A stretch of 64,000 bases of DNA from Bacteroidales bacterium UBA2714 (GTDB lineage Bacteria; Bacteroidota; Bacteroidia; Bacteroidales; P3): contig DEKU01000020.1 in NCBI GenBank assembly GCA_002354035.1, positions 39,815 to 103,814 on the forward strand, read 5' to 3'. Below the pieces are notes generated by a model. It worked only from the letters and a program-made list of their open reading frames with translations, was not told where the DNA came from and did not search any database. The position numbers and the translations under genes are program-made. Below are positions 34,646-43,398 of the stretch, piece after piece (positions within the stretch are counted from its first letter, which is position 1; each line of letters begins with the position of its first letter).

Positions 34646-35956
34646 TTATTGTGAGTCTTTGATTAATTGTTTATATGTATTTCCTCTGTGTTCGAAATTG
34701 GAGAAAGAATCATAACTGGCAGCAGCGGGAGACAGAAGACAAATACCTCCTTTGCAGGTATGGTCGTAGCACCAGGGAATGATGATGGTATAATCGTTTT
34801 CGGCAAGGAGGGTCTTTCCGTCTATGAGCTTGTCGGAGTTCCATTCGTTGAGCATCCGTTGTCCGGCTGCCCCGACAAAAACAAGGTTATTGACAGGGGA
34901 GCAGGGGGCTGGAGGATGGGCAAGGAAATGACCCAGCGCGGTGTAGTCGATCCCTCGGTCGAAGCCACCTAATATGAGGGTGTCGACATGTTTGAGGGCC
35001 GACACGGCTGCCATTGTGGCTTCGGGGATGGTGCTGATTGAGTCGTTGTAGAAGGTTATTCCTTTGTATGTGCCTACGAGCTCCAGGCGGTGGGGAAGCC
35101 CTTTGAAGGATGACAATGCTTGTGCAAACTGTTCGAGTGTTACTCCGAAGAGTTCGGCCACTTTGTAGGCCACATATATGTTGGATAAGTTGTGGTCGCC
35201 AGGCAGCGAGGTATGCAATGAGGGGATGACGCTGTGTTGGGCGTCGAGAAGGGAGTAGGGGTGGAGGGTTGAAGGGATGTGAGACCGGAGGGTTTCGGTT
35301 ATGTGCGTGAGGTCGCCACTGTCTGTGCAATAGAAAAAGTGGTCTCCGGACTGTTGGTTGAGTGCTATTTGCATTTTAGCCATCTGGTAGTCGTGGTAGC
35401 TGTGGTAGTGGTCCAGGTGTTCCTGATAGAGGTTTAGAAGGATGCCAATATGTGGAGCCTGGTGTATGTTTTCCAATTGATGGCAGGAGAATTCGGCAAC
35501 TACTATGGCTTGTTCGTCTATCTGAGGCAGTATGTCGAAAAGGGGGATGCCTATATTCCCGGCCAGGATGATTCGGCGAGAGGGACTCAATGTCTGGTCA
35601 AGAACGTGCTGAATAAGAGATGTTGTGGTGCTTTTGCCTTTGGTGCCTGTCACGGCGATGGTTTGAGCCCCGTAGACTTGGAGGAAGATGTCGGTTTGGG
35701 AGCTGATGATGGCAGGATTGCATCTGCCTTCGAGCTTCATGGAGGGTATTCCTGGCGATTTGATGATGAGGTCGAAGGGGGAGGGCGTTTGGCTCAGTGT
35801 GGCATAGATTTCCTCGTCGTTGTGGGCTATCGTTACTTTACTTTCGGGTACAAGCTTTTGAAGCAAGGCGTGTGTGCTCTTGCCTTCGCGCCCATAGCCT
35901 GCTATCAGGATATGGCGGTTGTTCAGTAGATCAATTAGCTGCTGCTGCTTGTACAT
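34646..35956 (-). CDS. murD2: MurD-type UDP-MurNAc-L-alanine--glutamate ligase, probably MurD2 (L-Glu)
   Basis: A 436-residue Mur ligase. The N-terminal NAD-like fold starts HILIAGYGREGKSTHALL; the ATP-binding loop is VTGTKGKSTTTSL (about residue 103); ENIHQAPHIGILLNLYQEHLDHY and FKGLPHRLELVG and NDSISTIPEATMAA are the central and C-terminal MurD motifs. The gene overlaps the MurL-like gene by 26 bases. In Xanthomonas, MurD2 adds L-Glu to UDP-MurNAc-L-Ala and MurL then inverts it to D-Glu; the tight coupling here suggests the same use. Whether a second, conventional MurD exists elsewhere cannot be seen, and sequence alone does not prove L-Glu specificity. Confidence 0.8.
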   Translation of the reverse strand: MYKQQQLIDLLNNRHILIAGYGREGKSTHALLQKLVPESKVTIAHNDEEIYATLSQTPSPFDLIIKSPGIPSMKLEGRCNPAIISSQTDIFLQVYGAQTIAVTGTKGKSTTTSLIQHVLDQTLSPSRRIILAGNIGIPLFDILPQIDEQAIVVAEFSCHQLENIHQAPHIGILLNLYQEHLDHYHSYHDYQMAKMQIALNQQSGDHFFYCTDSGDLTHITETLRSHIPSTLHPYSLLDAQHSVIPSLHTSLPGDHNLSNIYVAYKVAELFGVTLEQFAQALSSFKGLPHRLELVGTYKGITFYNDSISTIPEATMAAVSALKHVDTLILGGFDRGIDYTALGHFLAHPPAPCSPVNNLVFVGAAGQRMLNEWNSDKLIDGKTLLAENDYTIIIPWCYDHTCKGGICLLSPAAASYDSFSNFEHRGNTYKQLIKDSQ

Positions 35957-37301
35957 GGCTGTTGAGTGTGTTGAAGAGTGAGGTGGTCAGGTTGTGGTCA
36001 GGGCTTACCTGTCGTAGTGAAACGGATTTGCCATTTGCCACGAAATGGCTCAGCAATAGTGGACGTGAGTCTTTATACCAACGGGCGATGGCCATCTGGA
36101 TGGCGGTGTTCACTTCGTCGACGGTTCCTACGCATTCGAATGGCTTGGTTTCGCCGTGTCCCGTAAGCTCAATATAAAAGGGCATGAGGTCGGGGTCGTC
36201 GAGTAGGTTGCTCCCGAAGATGCTTTCCAGTCGTTCAGGGGATATAAATGGGGAGAGGATGATGTATGCGAACAGGCATTTGGCACATTTGCCGCACCAG
36301 ATGTCCTGCTTGCTGCCCGCATTGCAGCTGCGGAAGACGTCGAAGTATTGGGGGTGGCGGCTAAAGAGCATGGCTATCTGCAACTCGGATAAAGGGCGCA
36401 GGAAGCTGAAGTAGTTGAAGGTGTCGCCATAGATTTGGGCGGTATGACGGCGGAAGTCGTCTTCAAATTCTTTGCTTTTAGAGTACTGGTGGTTCACGTT
36501 GGTGTCGGCCACGGTTGCCTCGTTGGCACTGGCTTCGTTGGACAGGGCTATGTTCGGAATGCCGCTCAGCTGGGCGGCCAGCAAGGAGTAGAAAGCCAGC
36601 ATGGCACTGAAAGGAGTGTGGCCATTAAGGCATCCCTCTTGGTTGAGTTGTAGCAGATGGGGGTGGATGGTGCGGCGGATAACCAGTACGTCGTCCATGG
36701 TGTAGCCAGCGGCTTTGATGCAATTTTCCGTTGCCCCTCTGGGGTTCATGATGAGGGGGACGATAAGGTTGTTGTTTTGGGTGGCCGCCCTCAGCACTTC
36801 GAGGGTTACCACCGAGTCTTTCCCGCCGCCAATGGGTACGAGATAGCGTTGGCCGCTGGGCAGTGGCAGGCTGTCGCATTGGGGGGTCGGCATCTGTCCA
36901 TGGCTTTCAATCTGCATGAAGTCGTCGGGTGTGGCTTTGATGCCGTTGATGTAGAAGAATTCCCCTAATCCGTTATAATATATCTTTTTCCAGAAGCTGA
37001 TTTGGCTGGGCGAGAGCGAGCCACAGGCTACTACGACCCGTGGGGGACAGAATGATTTCCAGTAGCTGATTAGTTCAATCATCCCGATGTTGAAAATCAA
37101 GGTGTCCAGAGTTTTCTTGTCTGTATTGAAATTCAAGAATGGACGGGTCGGGATGACAGCCGAGGGGAGAAACCGGTGGTTGCCGATGCGAAAGGTAAAA
37201 ACGATGTGCAGCCCGTCGGACTGCACATCGTATGTATAACTTTCATAGACAAACTCATCGTATGTCTTGCGGAAAGCGTCGTATTTTGTCTGGTTGGACA
37301 T
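35931..37301 (-). CDS. murL: MurL-type UDP-MurNAc-L-Ala-L-Glu epimerase
   Basis: A 456-residue cytoplasmic protein. The central PP-loop/adenylation-like motif is VPIGGGKDSVVTLEVL (about residue 155) and there is a Cys cluster WCGKCAKCLFAY (about residue 334). These, the size, and its overlap with a MurD ligase match MurL, which adenylates and epimerises the terminal L-Glu of UDP-MurNAc-L-Ala-L-Glu to D-Glu, replacing glutamate racemase. N-terminal DEFVYESYTYDV and the NEASANEATVADTNVNHQYSKS segment also look family-specific. Because identification rests on remembered family features, a search against the characterised Xanthomonas protein would settle it. It is second in the operon, after the coiled-coil lipoprotein (30-base gap). 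Confidence 0.8.
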   Translation of the reverse strand: MSNQTKYDAFRKTYDEFVYESYTYDVQSDGLHIVFTFRIGNHRFLPSAVIPTRPFLNFNTDKKTLDTLIFNIGMIELISYWKSFCPPRVVVACGSLSPSQISFWKKIYYNGLGEFFYINGIKATPDDFMQIESHGQMPTPQCDSLPLPSGQRYLVPIGGGKDSVVTLEVLRAATQNNNLIVPLIMNPRGATENCIKAAGYTMDDVLVIRRTIHPHLLQLNQEGCLNGHTPFSAMLAFYSLLAAQLSGIPNIALSNEASANEATVADTNVNHQYSKSKEFEDDFRRHTAQIYGDTFNYFSFLRPLSELQIAMLFSRHPQYFDVFRSCNAGSKQDIWCGKCAKCLFAYIILSPFISPERLESIFGSNLLDDPDLMPFYIELTGHGETKPFECVGTVDEVNTAIQMAIARWYKDSRPLLLSHFVANGKSVSLRQVSPDHNLTTSLFNTLNSHVQAAAAN

Positions 37302-37331
37302 TGGGTTTGCAGCGGCAAGCCATTGGCCGTA

Positions 37332-38702
37332 TTATTTCAGTTTGAACTCTGTAACTCCGATAAGGTTGCCGTTGGCATAGAGGCTCAATCTGTAAACGCC
37401 CGACTCAAGTTCGGTTTGATCGTCGCAGCTCCAGCTCATGTCGAAAGGACGGGTCTGGCCGGTGAATTCGTATGCTTGAACCATCGTGTAGGTGGTGCGG
37501 ACGCCGTTGGCATCGAATTTCTGCTCGACGGTACCGTTGTGGAGCACCACATTTGACGGGGAGGTGATGACAGCATAGAGGGTGATGGTGCCAGGCTCGA
37601 CAACGGAGTTGCCCATCAAGTATCCTTCGATGCGGAAGGCGTGGGTTGCGGAGGCGCGAGAAGTGGGTTTGCCGGTGCCGTTGCTGAGGCGCTTGAGCGG
37701 GGTGACGTTCAGTTCGGAGGTGGAAAGAACTGAGGCACGGCTCATCTTAGCGGCCATTTTGGCGTTCTCCACGGCCACGTTCTCCACGTTCTTCTTCATG
37801 GTTACAACTTGGCTGCGGAGGCTGTCGTTCTCATTCTTAAGGATAATGTTCTCGGCACGCAGACGTTCCAGTTCTTCGTAATATTCGTCGCATTGAGCTT
37901 GCAGCTGGGCCAGTTTCTTGTTTATCGATCCTTTGGTCTTGGCGGTAGAGGCTTTGGTTTGGTCAGCGGCGTTGCTGGCGTTCTTGGCAGCCTCGCTGGC
38001 CAGGGCCACCTGTTTGGCCAGTTCTTCTCTCAGACGGTTGATTTCGTTCTGCTGGTTGGCCACCTGGTCTTGGAGCTGAGCCACCTGAGCGGCATATTCA
38101 GCATTGGTAACCTTCTGGCTTTCGGCACGCTGCCCCATCAGGTAAGCCACGTGTGCCACCAACGAGTCGTTGATGCAGGTAAGGGCTACCTTGTCGTTGG
38201 TGAGGGCAATAATACGGTTCTCTTGGTCTTTCACCAGCATCTGCAAGCGGGCCAAGGCTTCGCGGTCGGCATAGTTGTCGGCGGCCTTCAAAGCATTGAG
38301 TTCGGCAGTCTGTTGGTTCAAACGTTCTTGCAGACGGTTGATTTCGGCTTTGCGGGAAGCCAGTTCGGCATTCAGTTTTTTCAGTTTTGCACTGCTCACT
38401 TTCGAACCCTGGCGCGTACCCTTGCCAGCCACGGTCCCTTTCGAGCCAGAAGCGTTAAGTTGGTCTATCAGACGTTGGATTTCGGCAGCCTGAGCCTGAA
38501 TGGAGCTGTCCTTCTCGGCCAGCTGACGGCTGTAGTCATCGCAGGTGCTCTGCATCTCCTGATACTCTTTCATGATGTCGTTCAAGCGGGTCTGCATTTC
38601 GTTGACCGTGGGTCCATTTTGACTGTTTTGGTTGCACGAAACAAGGCAGCCGACAGTCATAAATGTTAGTGCGACCACCTTGAAAATAGATACCTTTCTC
38701 AT
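37332..38702 (-). CDS. Coiled-coil lipoprotein
   Basis: A 456-residue lipoprotein. Start taken at the ATG complementary to 38700-38702 (MRKVSIFKVVALTFMT; three codons after another ATG at 38711), lipobox CLVSC. Residues 35-310 are almost continuous coiled coil (for example AEIQRLIDQLNA, LKKLNAELASRKAEINRLQERLNQ), a long rod that could span the periplasm. The last 100 residues form a small beta-rich domain (HAFRIEGYLMGNSVVEPGTITLYAVI ... GVYRLSLYANGNLIGVTEFKLK). Architecture suggests a structural or tethering role in the envelope, in keeping with its place ahead of murL and murD2; no specific family is recognised. Confidence 0.8.
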   Translation of the reverse strand: MRKVSIFKVVALTFMTVGCLVSCNQNSQNGPTVNEMQTRLNDIMKEYQEMQSTCDDYSRQLAEKDSSIQAQAAEIQRLIDQLNASGSKGTVAGKGTRQGSKVSSAKLKKLNAELASRKAEINRLQERLNQQTAELNALKAADNYADREALARLQMLVKDQENRIIALTNDKVALTCINDSLVAHVAYLMGQRAESQKVTNAEYAAQVAQLQDQVANQQNEINRLREELAKQVALASEAAKNASNAADQTKASTAKTKGSINKKLAQLQAQCDEYYEELERLRAENIILKNENDSLRSQVVTMKKNVENVAVENAKMAAKMSRASVLSTSELNVTPLKRLSNGTGKPTSRASATHAFRIEGYLMGNSVVEPGTITLYAVITSPSNVVLHNGTVEQKFDANGVRTTYTMVQAYEFTGQTRPFDMSWSCDDQTELESGVYRLSLYANGNLIGVTEFKLK

Positions 38703-38753
38703 TGTCTTCATTGTATTTATGTATTTAGATTATTCTATGTGAAAAATATTTTG

Positions 38754-38761
38754 TACTTTTG
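38754..38761 (+). promoter_or_regulatory. -7 box for the plus-strand barrel/S41 unit
   Basis: TACTTTTG, matching TAnnTTTG, 60 bases before the ATG at 38822. It lies back to back with a minus-strand box only 11 bases away. Confidence 0.45.
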
Positions 38762-38772
38762 TAATCGAATTG

Positions 38773-38780
38773 CAAAGATA
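38773..38780 (-). promoter_or_regulatory. -7 box for the coiled-coil lipoprotein/murL operon
   Basis: Minus-strand TATCTTTG, exact to TAnnTTTG, 70 bases before the lipoprotein ATG. The expected start sites of this and the plus-strand promoter nearly coincide. Confidence 0.5.
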
Positions 38781-38821
38781 AATCTTTTTTTTTGAATAGA
38801 CGGTTTTTCGACAAATTTTTT

Positions 38822-39613
38822 ATGATGCATCGGCGTATATTGCTTTCTCTCATCTGCTTTTTGCCCCTCGTTGTGTGGGGTCAGGACTCTGCCCGTCAGC
38901 CCCTCTTCTTGGTCCTCGAAGGGGGTGGGGGCTTGGGTGTATATCGCGACGCGGGAGCGTCGCCGCTCCGCCATAGGGGCCCTCAGTTGGGAGGGTCGCT
39001 CGGCGTGGAGGCTAAGGGCAATATCTGGCAATGGGCTGCTGGCATGCGGCTGCAAGGCGGCGGCTATGGCTACAAGCTCGACGTCACGCAGCTGTTTGCC
39101 TATGGCGGGCAGCTTTCGGCTTACGGCGAGCTGTTGCGCCGGGTGGGCGGAACTTCCCCCCTCAGCTTCTGGGCTGGAGTGGGAGTCGATGAGCTTTTCG
39201 ACTTGCGCTATAACTCCCAGCTGAGCAACGCGAGTGTGGGGATGTCCAATTTTGTGCGGCTCCGCCTGACGGCGCGGGTGGAAGGTCATCGGCACGGCTG
39301 GATGGCCTGGGCCCAAGCATGGGTGGACCCGGTGGCACTGATGCTCAGACCGGGGTTCCCGTATGTGAATAATTACGACCGCGATATTGCCAACCCGGTG
39401 GCCTGTGCGCTGGACCAATACGGATGGTATGTGGCGGGCCTGACGGGCGTGGCCTCGCAGGTGGGTATCCGCCGCCATCTCAAGAGGGGCAACGCGCTGG
39501 GCTTGGCCTACAGTTGGCAGTATGTCACGTCAAGGACAGCGGAGGACACGGCGCCGTGGCGTTTCCAGCAAGCCTCGCATGGTTTAACCTTTCAACTTTT
39601 ATTCTGTCTATGA
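38822..39613 (+). CDS. Exported outer-membrane-like beta protein, function unknown
   Basis: A 263-residue protein beginning MMHRRILLSLICFLPLVVWG (signal peptide, cut after VWGQ). The mature part is glycine-rich with amphipathic strands of alternating residues and ends with an aromatic-rich strand (GLTFQLLFCL), suggesting a 10-12-stranded outer-membrane barrel. An in-frame ATG at 38792 lies further upstream but would put a charged stretch before the signal peptide. Its TGA overlaps the ATG of the S41 protease gene (ATGA), so the two are translationally coupled. No family recognised. Confidence 0.75.
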   Translation: MMHRRILLSLICFLPLVVWGQDSARQPLFLVLEGGGGLGVYRDAGASPLRHRGPQLGGSLGVEAKGNIWQWAAGMRLQGGGYGYKLDVTQLFAYGGQLSAYGELLRRVGGTSPLSFWAGVGVDELFDLRYNSQLSNASVGMSNFVRLRLTARVEGHRHGWMAWAQAWVDPVALMLRPGFPYVNNYDRDIANPVACALDQYGWYVAGLTGVASQVGIRRHLKRGNALGLAYSWQYVTSRTAEDTAPWRFQQASHGLTFQLLFCL

Positions 39614-40701
39614 ATAACTTGTCTCCTCGCCTCATTGGCCATACACCGGTGGTCTTTCTCCTGATGATTGTTGCCCAGCTGTCATTCTCCAGCTGTGAGC
39701 GCGCATTCCTGTATGACACTACCGCTACCCCGATGCACACTTTCGACTATTTGTGGCAGAGGGTGGACCAGCAGTATTCGATGTTCGACGTGAAGGGGGT
39801 GGACTGGCAGGCGGTGTATGATTCTCTCCGTCCGCAGGTGACCGACACGATGGGCGACGACAGCCTTTTTGCCCTTTGTGCCTCGATGTTGAATTGCCTG
39901 AACGACGGCCATGTGAACCTCGTCTCCTCGTTCGACGCCTCGCGTTCGGAGTCGGTCCACCATCGTTTCCATGCCCAGTCCGGCATTGATGTCGACTTGG
40001 TGGTTCTGGACTACCTGGGTGTGGGCTATCACAGCACGGGAGGGATGGTGCATGGCCCTCTGTGCGACGGGAAGGTGATGTACCTTTATTATGGTTCTTT
40101 CTCCAACACGGTGTCGGTGGCGGGTTTGCGCCGCATTGTCGATTCCTACCCAGAGGCCCAGGGCATGATACTGGACTTGCGGGGCAACGGGGGTGGCAAT
40201 CTGGCCAATATCGACCGCATCCTGCGTGTGATGCCATCTCACGGGCAGGTGCTTTACCGAAGCCAGATCAAGGCCGGTCCAGCCCACGACGCGTTCACGC
40301 CGCTGGAGCCCACCTATGCACCCCAAAGTGTCGACGACCCTTTCTTCCTCCCGGTAATCGTGCTGGTGGACCGAGGGTGTTTCAGCGCCACAAGCACCTT
40401 TGCCATCGCCACACAGGCCTATGACAACATCTTCCTGATGGGCGACACGACGGGCGGTGGCCTCGGCCTGCCGACGATGGGGACACTGCCCAACGGATGG
40501 GTCTACCGCTTTTCCATCACCCGCACCATTGCCCTCGACGGCCGCAACTATGAGAACGGCGTCCCACCCGACATTCTGCTGCCTTTCGACCGCGAGAGGG
40601 CCCACTCCCTGCGCCGCGACAATATCATCGACTCCGCCTGCGCCCTCCTCTTGGGCCAGTCCCTTGTTGCGGACAACAAGATGTCCGCATTGTCAAACTA
40701 A
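39610..40701 (+). CDS. S41 family peptidase lipoprotein (tail-specific protease-like)
   Basis: A 363-residue lipoprotein protease, start at the ATGA overlap (MNNLSPRLIGHTPVVFL), lipobox SFSSC. The S41 core is visible: an N-terminal helical region with YLWQRVDQQYSMFDVKGVDW, the CLNDGHVNL motif, then ILDLRGNGGGNLANIDRIL, and the nucleophile Ser near residue 259 in DRGCFSATSTFAIATQ; NYENGVPPDILLP ends the domain. A PDZ domain is not evident, so it belongs to the PDZ-less Bacteroidota S41 group. Likely acts in the periplasm or at the outer membrane. The ORF extends further upstream in frame to 39424 but that part lies within the preceding gene. Confidence 0.9.
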   Translation: MNNLSPRLIGHTPVVFLLMIVAQLSFSSCERAFLYDTTATPMHTFDYLWQRVDQQYSMFDVKGVDWQAVYDSLRPQVTDTMGDDSLFALCASMLNCLNDGHVNLVSSFDASRSESVHHRFHAQSGIDVDLVVLDYLGVGYHSTGGMVHGPLCDGKVMYLYYGSFSNTVSVAGLRRIVDSYPEAQGMILDLRGNGGGNLANIDRILRVMPSHGQVLYRSQIKAGPAHDAFTPLEPTYAPQSVDDPFFLPVIVLVDRGCFSATSTFAIATQAYDNIFLMGDTTGGGLGLPTMGTLPNGWVYRFSITRTIALDGRNYENGVPPDILLPFDRERAHSLRRDNIIDSACALLLGQSLVADNKMSALSN

Positions 40702-40740
40702 TCATCAATCATTTTTTATCACTTTTACATCGCACAACTC

Positions 40741-43398
40741 ATGAAAATACTGATCAGAGCCAGTTACCCGAACTATCACATGGTGCGCCGCTATGCCATC
40801 AGCGGCCCCGAGGTGTTCAACTGCAACGTCGACGATGCCGACAACACCCTCGAGGGCAATAAGCCCGGCACGGTCATCTACACCCTTGACGGCGAGGACA
40901 CCCCTCGCGAGTTCCCACCCCGCTGGTACGACATGTACCACCTCCTCAAAACCCGTGGCGAGCGGAAGGAGCATTACCTGAAGCTGCTCCTGGCCGAACA
41001 CGACGGCACAGCCACCCCTCAGCAAAAGGAGGAACTGGACGCACAGCGGCACAAGCTGCGCCAGGACATTGTCGACTATGTGGAGGCCAACCCCCTGGTG
41101 GAAAACGACGAGGTCATCACGGCTCTCACCCCCCGCACTTTCACCGACTTCGAAATCAGCTACAAGGGCCGTATGCTCCTCGAGCTGACGCAGAACTATT
41201 ACCCTGTGCCCGACTTCGTGATTCTCACCTCCCAGCTCTCCCGCCACCCCGAACATCTGGAGGAACGGCTGGCTCAGGCCATCTCAAACCTCGAGATCAT
41301 GACCCACCTCACCCTCGGTCACGAGCACAACCCCCTTGTGTTTGCCATCCGTTGCGCCATGCCGCAGTACATCCCCGGCCTGATGCCCACCCTCCTCAAC
41401 ATCGGTGTCACCCGCACAGCCTATCAGGCCCTTGCCAACCATTACGACAAGGGAATGGCCAACCGCGTCTACCTCTCCACCCTCCACACGCTCTGCGAAA
41501 TGCTCGGCATCGAACGTAAGTACGACACTTCCGACATTTCCCTCTCCCTCCCCCTCCAGCAGCAGCGCATAGCGGATATGGAGAATGAAATCATCCAGGC
41601 CCGTGCCGATGGCCACAAGCTGCTCACCGACGCCTTCTACCAAGCCCTCCAGCTCACCCGCCACGTCTATTCCTTCTACACCGACAACCAAGACCTCATC
41701 CTCACCTTCATGCAGGGCAAACAGGCCTCGCCCTCTCTCATCCTGCAGCGCATGGTCTGGACCATCGGCAACAATGCCTCCTATCCGGGCGTCCTCTACA
41801 GCCGCCATAGCCGCACCGGCAAGGGCAGCCAGATTGAGAGCTACCGCAATATCTTCGGCGAAGAGATTATGACGGGCGACGTCACCTCCGACGACCGCTC
41901 CTACACCAACCGCGACACCATCAAGAACGAGTTCCCGGCCGTTTACCATTTCCATCCCCTCCTCGTCAAGCTTGAGGAGCGCTACCATTCGCCCGTAACT
42001 ATCGAGTTCGCGGTCGAAACCCGTCCCCGACAGGTGAGCCTCTTCTCCGTCCTCCAGCTCAACATGAGCGAGATGACCGGCCGAGCCGCCCTCATCTCCG
42101 CCATCGACCTCCTGCGCGAGCACCGCATCTCCCGTTCGCAGGTCATGGACATCATCAAACCCTATCATCTGCGGCAAATCGTATCCGCCTCCATCGACGA
42201 CCGCTCCATGCAGCGCCTCCAATACTTCGGTCGTGGCATCAGCGTCCTGCCCCGCACAGCCATCTCGGCCGTGCTCTGCTTCTCCGCCGCCAAGGCCCGC
42301 GAGATGGTGGCCAAAGGCTGCCAGGTCTGTCTCTGCCAGGAGCGTTTCGTCCCCGAGGACACCATCACCCTCAACGAGGTCCACGCCATCCTCAGCATGA
42401 CCCCGGCCGCCATCCATGTGGTCACCGCCTGTCGCGGCTACGGCATCCCCGCCCTCCTCGACCTCCACAACTACGGCATCCATTTCGAGGAGCGAGACGG
42501 CCAGCAGGTAGTTGTCAACAGCGAGGGCCTCGTCCTGCACGAACTCGACAATATCACCCTCTCCAGCAAGCACCAAACCATCTACAAAGGCACCGCCGAC
42601 TTCAAACCTGCCCGCTTCACCAAATATCTCAGGGGCGAGCCGGTCGAACTCTCACCCGACGAGGAGCAGTTCTTCAGCGACATGAAGAGCGCCTACGAGG
42701 TCTACCAGGAAATCGTCACCGTAGAGCAGGCACCCGTCATCGAAGACCTCGACAAACTGGCGCGCCTCATCCGCTGCGAACTCCAGGACCGTCCCGAGAT
42801 AGCCAAAGACCTTGTCAACAGCTGGTATGCCTACCACGCTGACCAATACGTGCAGGAGGTGCTGCAAAGCAAAATGGGCTCGCACCTCGACCAGTCGCGC
42901 GTCTTTCTCCTCCTCAACACCAACCGCCAGGTGGAGTTCTTCCAGTCCGTATCGAAAATATGTCTCGAACAGGGGCTCAACGGCCTCACCGCCGGCTCCT
43001 TCATGCTGGGCCGTTTCGTCTCTCGCCCCATCTCCCGTTCCGTCTGGAACCGCCTTAGCGACCGCATCGTAGCCTTCCTCCTCAACGAGTATGTGCTCTA
43101 TGAGAAGTACCAGCAGGTGCTGGCCGAGGTGGGCGAAATACGTCTGGCCCGTGCCCACAGCCGCATCGAGACCGAAGGCATCGACAATATGACCATCCAC
43201 AATTTCGACCTCACCACTTTCGTACCCCTCATCTGCTCCTCTCACGACTGGGGACATATAGCGGCCGAACTCGAAAGCATCGACCATCAGGACAACACCC
43301 ACATCCTTGTCCAAAAACTGTCCCGTCCCCTCGAAGAGATTTTCGACCTTTCGCAGCCCTACAAAGCCCAGCAAATCCAGCAACTCCGCGACTTATGA
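40741..43398 (+). CDS. PPDK-like protein: ATP-grasp and swivelling His domains, no PEP/pyruvate barrel
   Basis: An 885-residue cytoplasmic protein. Residues 140-480 align by eye with the nucleotide-binding domain of pyruvate phosphate dikinase: YPVPDFVILT (PPDK VPPGFTI), NPLVFAIRCAMPQYIPGLMPTLLNIG near 197 (PPDK NPLLVSVRSGA..SMPGMMDTVLNLG), and LEERYHSPVTIEFAVE (PPDK MQDIEFTIE). About 500-615 resembles the phosphohistidine swivel domain: ILSMTPAAIHVVTACRGYGIPAL aligns with PPDK TSHAAVVARGMGKP and keeps the His (H559). After that, 270 residues contain no trace of the TIM-barrel domain that binds PEP/pyruvate. The first 135 residues are also unrelated to PPDK. A phosphotransferase with another acceptor is a guess. 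Its stop overlaps the PAP2 ATG (ATGA). Confidence 0.8.
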   Translation: MKILIRASYPNYHMVRRYAISGPEVFNCNVDDADNTLEGNKPGTVIYTLDGEDTPREFPPRWYDMYHLLKTRGERKEHYLKLLLAEHDGTATPQQKEELDAQRHKLRQDIVDYVEANPLVENDEVITALTPRTFTDFEISYKGRMLLELTQNYYPVPDFVILTSQLSRHPEHLEERLAQAISNLEIMTHLTLGHEHNPLVFAIRCAMPQYIPGLMPTLLNIGVTRTAYQALANHYDKGMANRVYLSTLHTLCEMLGIERKYDTSDISLSLPLQQQRIADMENEIIQARADGHKLLTDAFYQALQLTRHVYSFYTDNQDLILTFMQGKQASPSLILQRMVWTIGNNASYPGVLYSRHSRTGKGSQIESYRNIFGEEIMTGDVTSDDRSYTNRDTIKNEFPAVYHFHPLLVKLEERYHSPVTIEFAVETRPRQVSLFSVLQLNMSEMTGRAALISAIDLLREHRISRSQVMDIIKPYHLRQIVSASIDDRSMQRLQYFGRGISVLPRTAISAVLCFSAAKAREMVAKGCQVCLCQERFVPEDTITLNEVHAILSMTPAAIHVVTACRGYGIPALLDLHNYGIHFEERDGQQVVVNSEGLVLHELDNITLSSKHQTIYKGTADFKPARFTKYLRGEPVELSPDEEQFFSDMKSAYEVYQEIVTVEQAPVIEDLDKLARLIRCELQDRPEIAKDLVNSWYAYHADQYVQEVLQSKMGSHLDQSRVFLLLNTNRQVEFFQSVSKICLEQGLNGLTAGSFMLGRFVSRPISRSVWNRLSDRIVAFLLNEYVLYEKYQQVLAEVGEIRLARAHSRIETEGIDNMTIHNFDLTTFVPLICSSHDWGHIAAELESIDHQDNTHILVQKLSRPLEEIFDLSQPYKAQQIQQLRDL

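Noticed and set aside
41284..42576. 430-aa minus-strand open frame opposite the PPDK-like gene
   Set aside because: Val/Glu/Gly-rich antisense translation; the plus frame has clear PPDK-like motifs and is longer.
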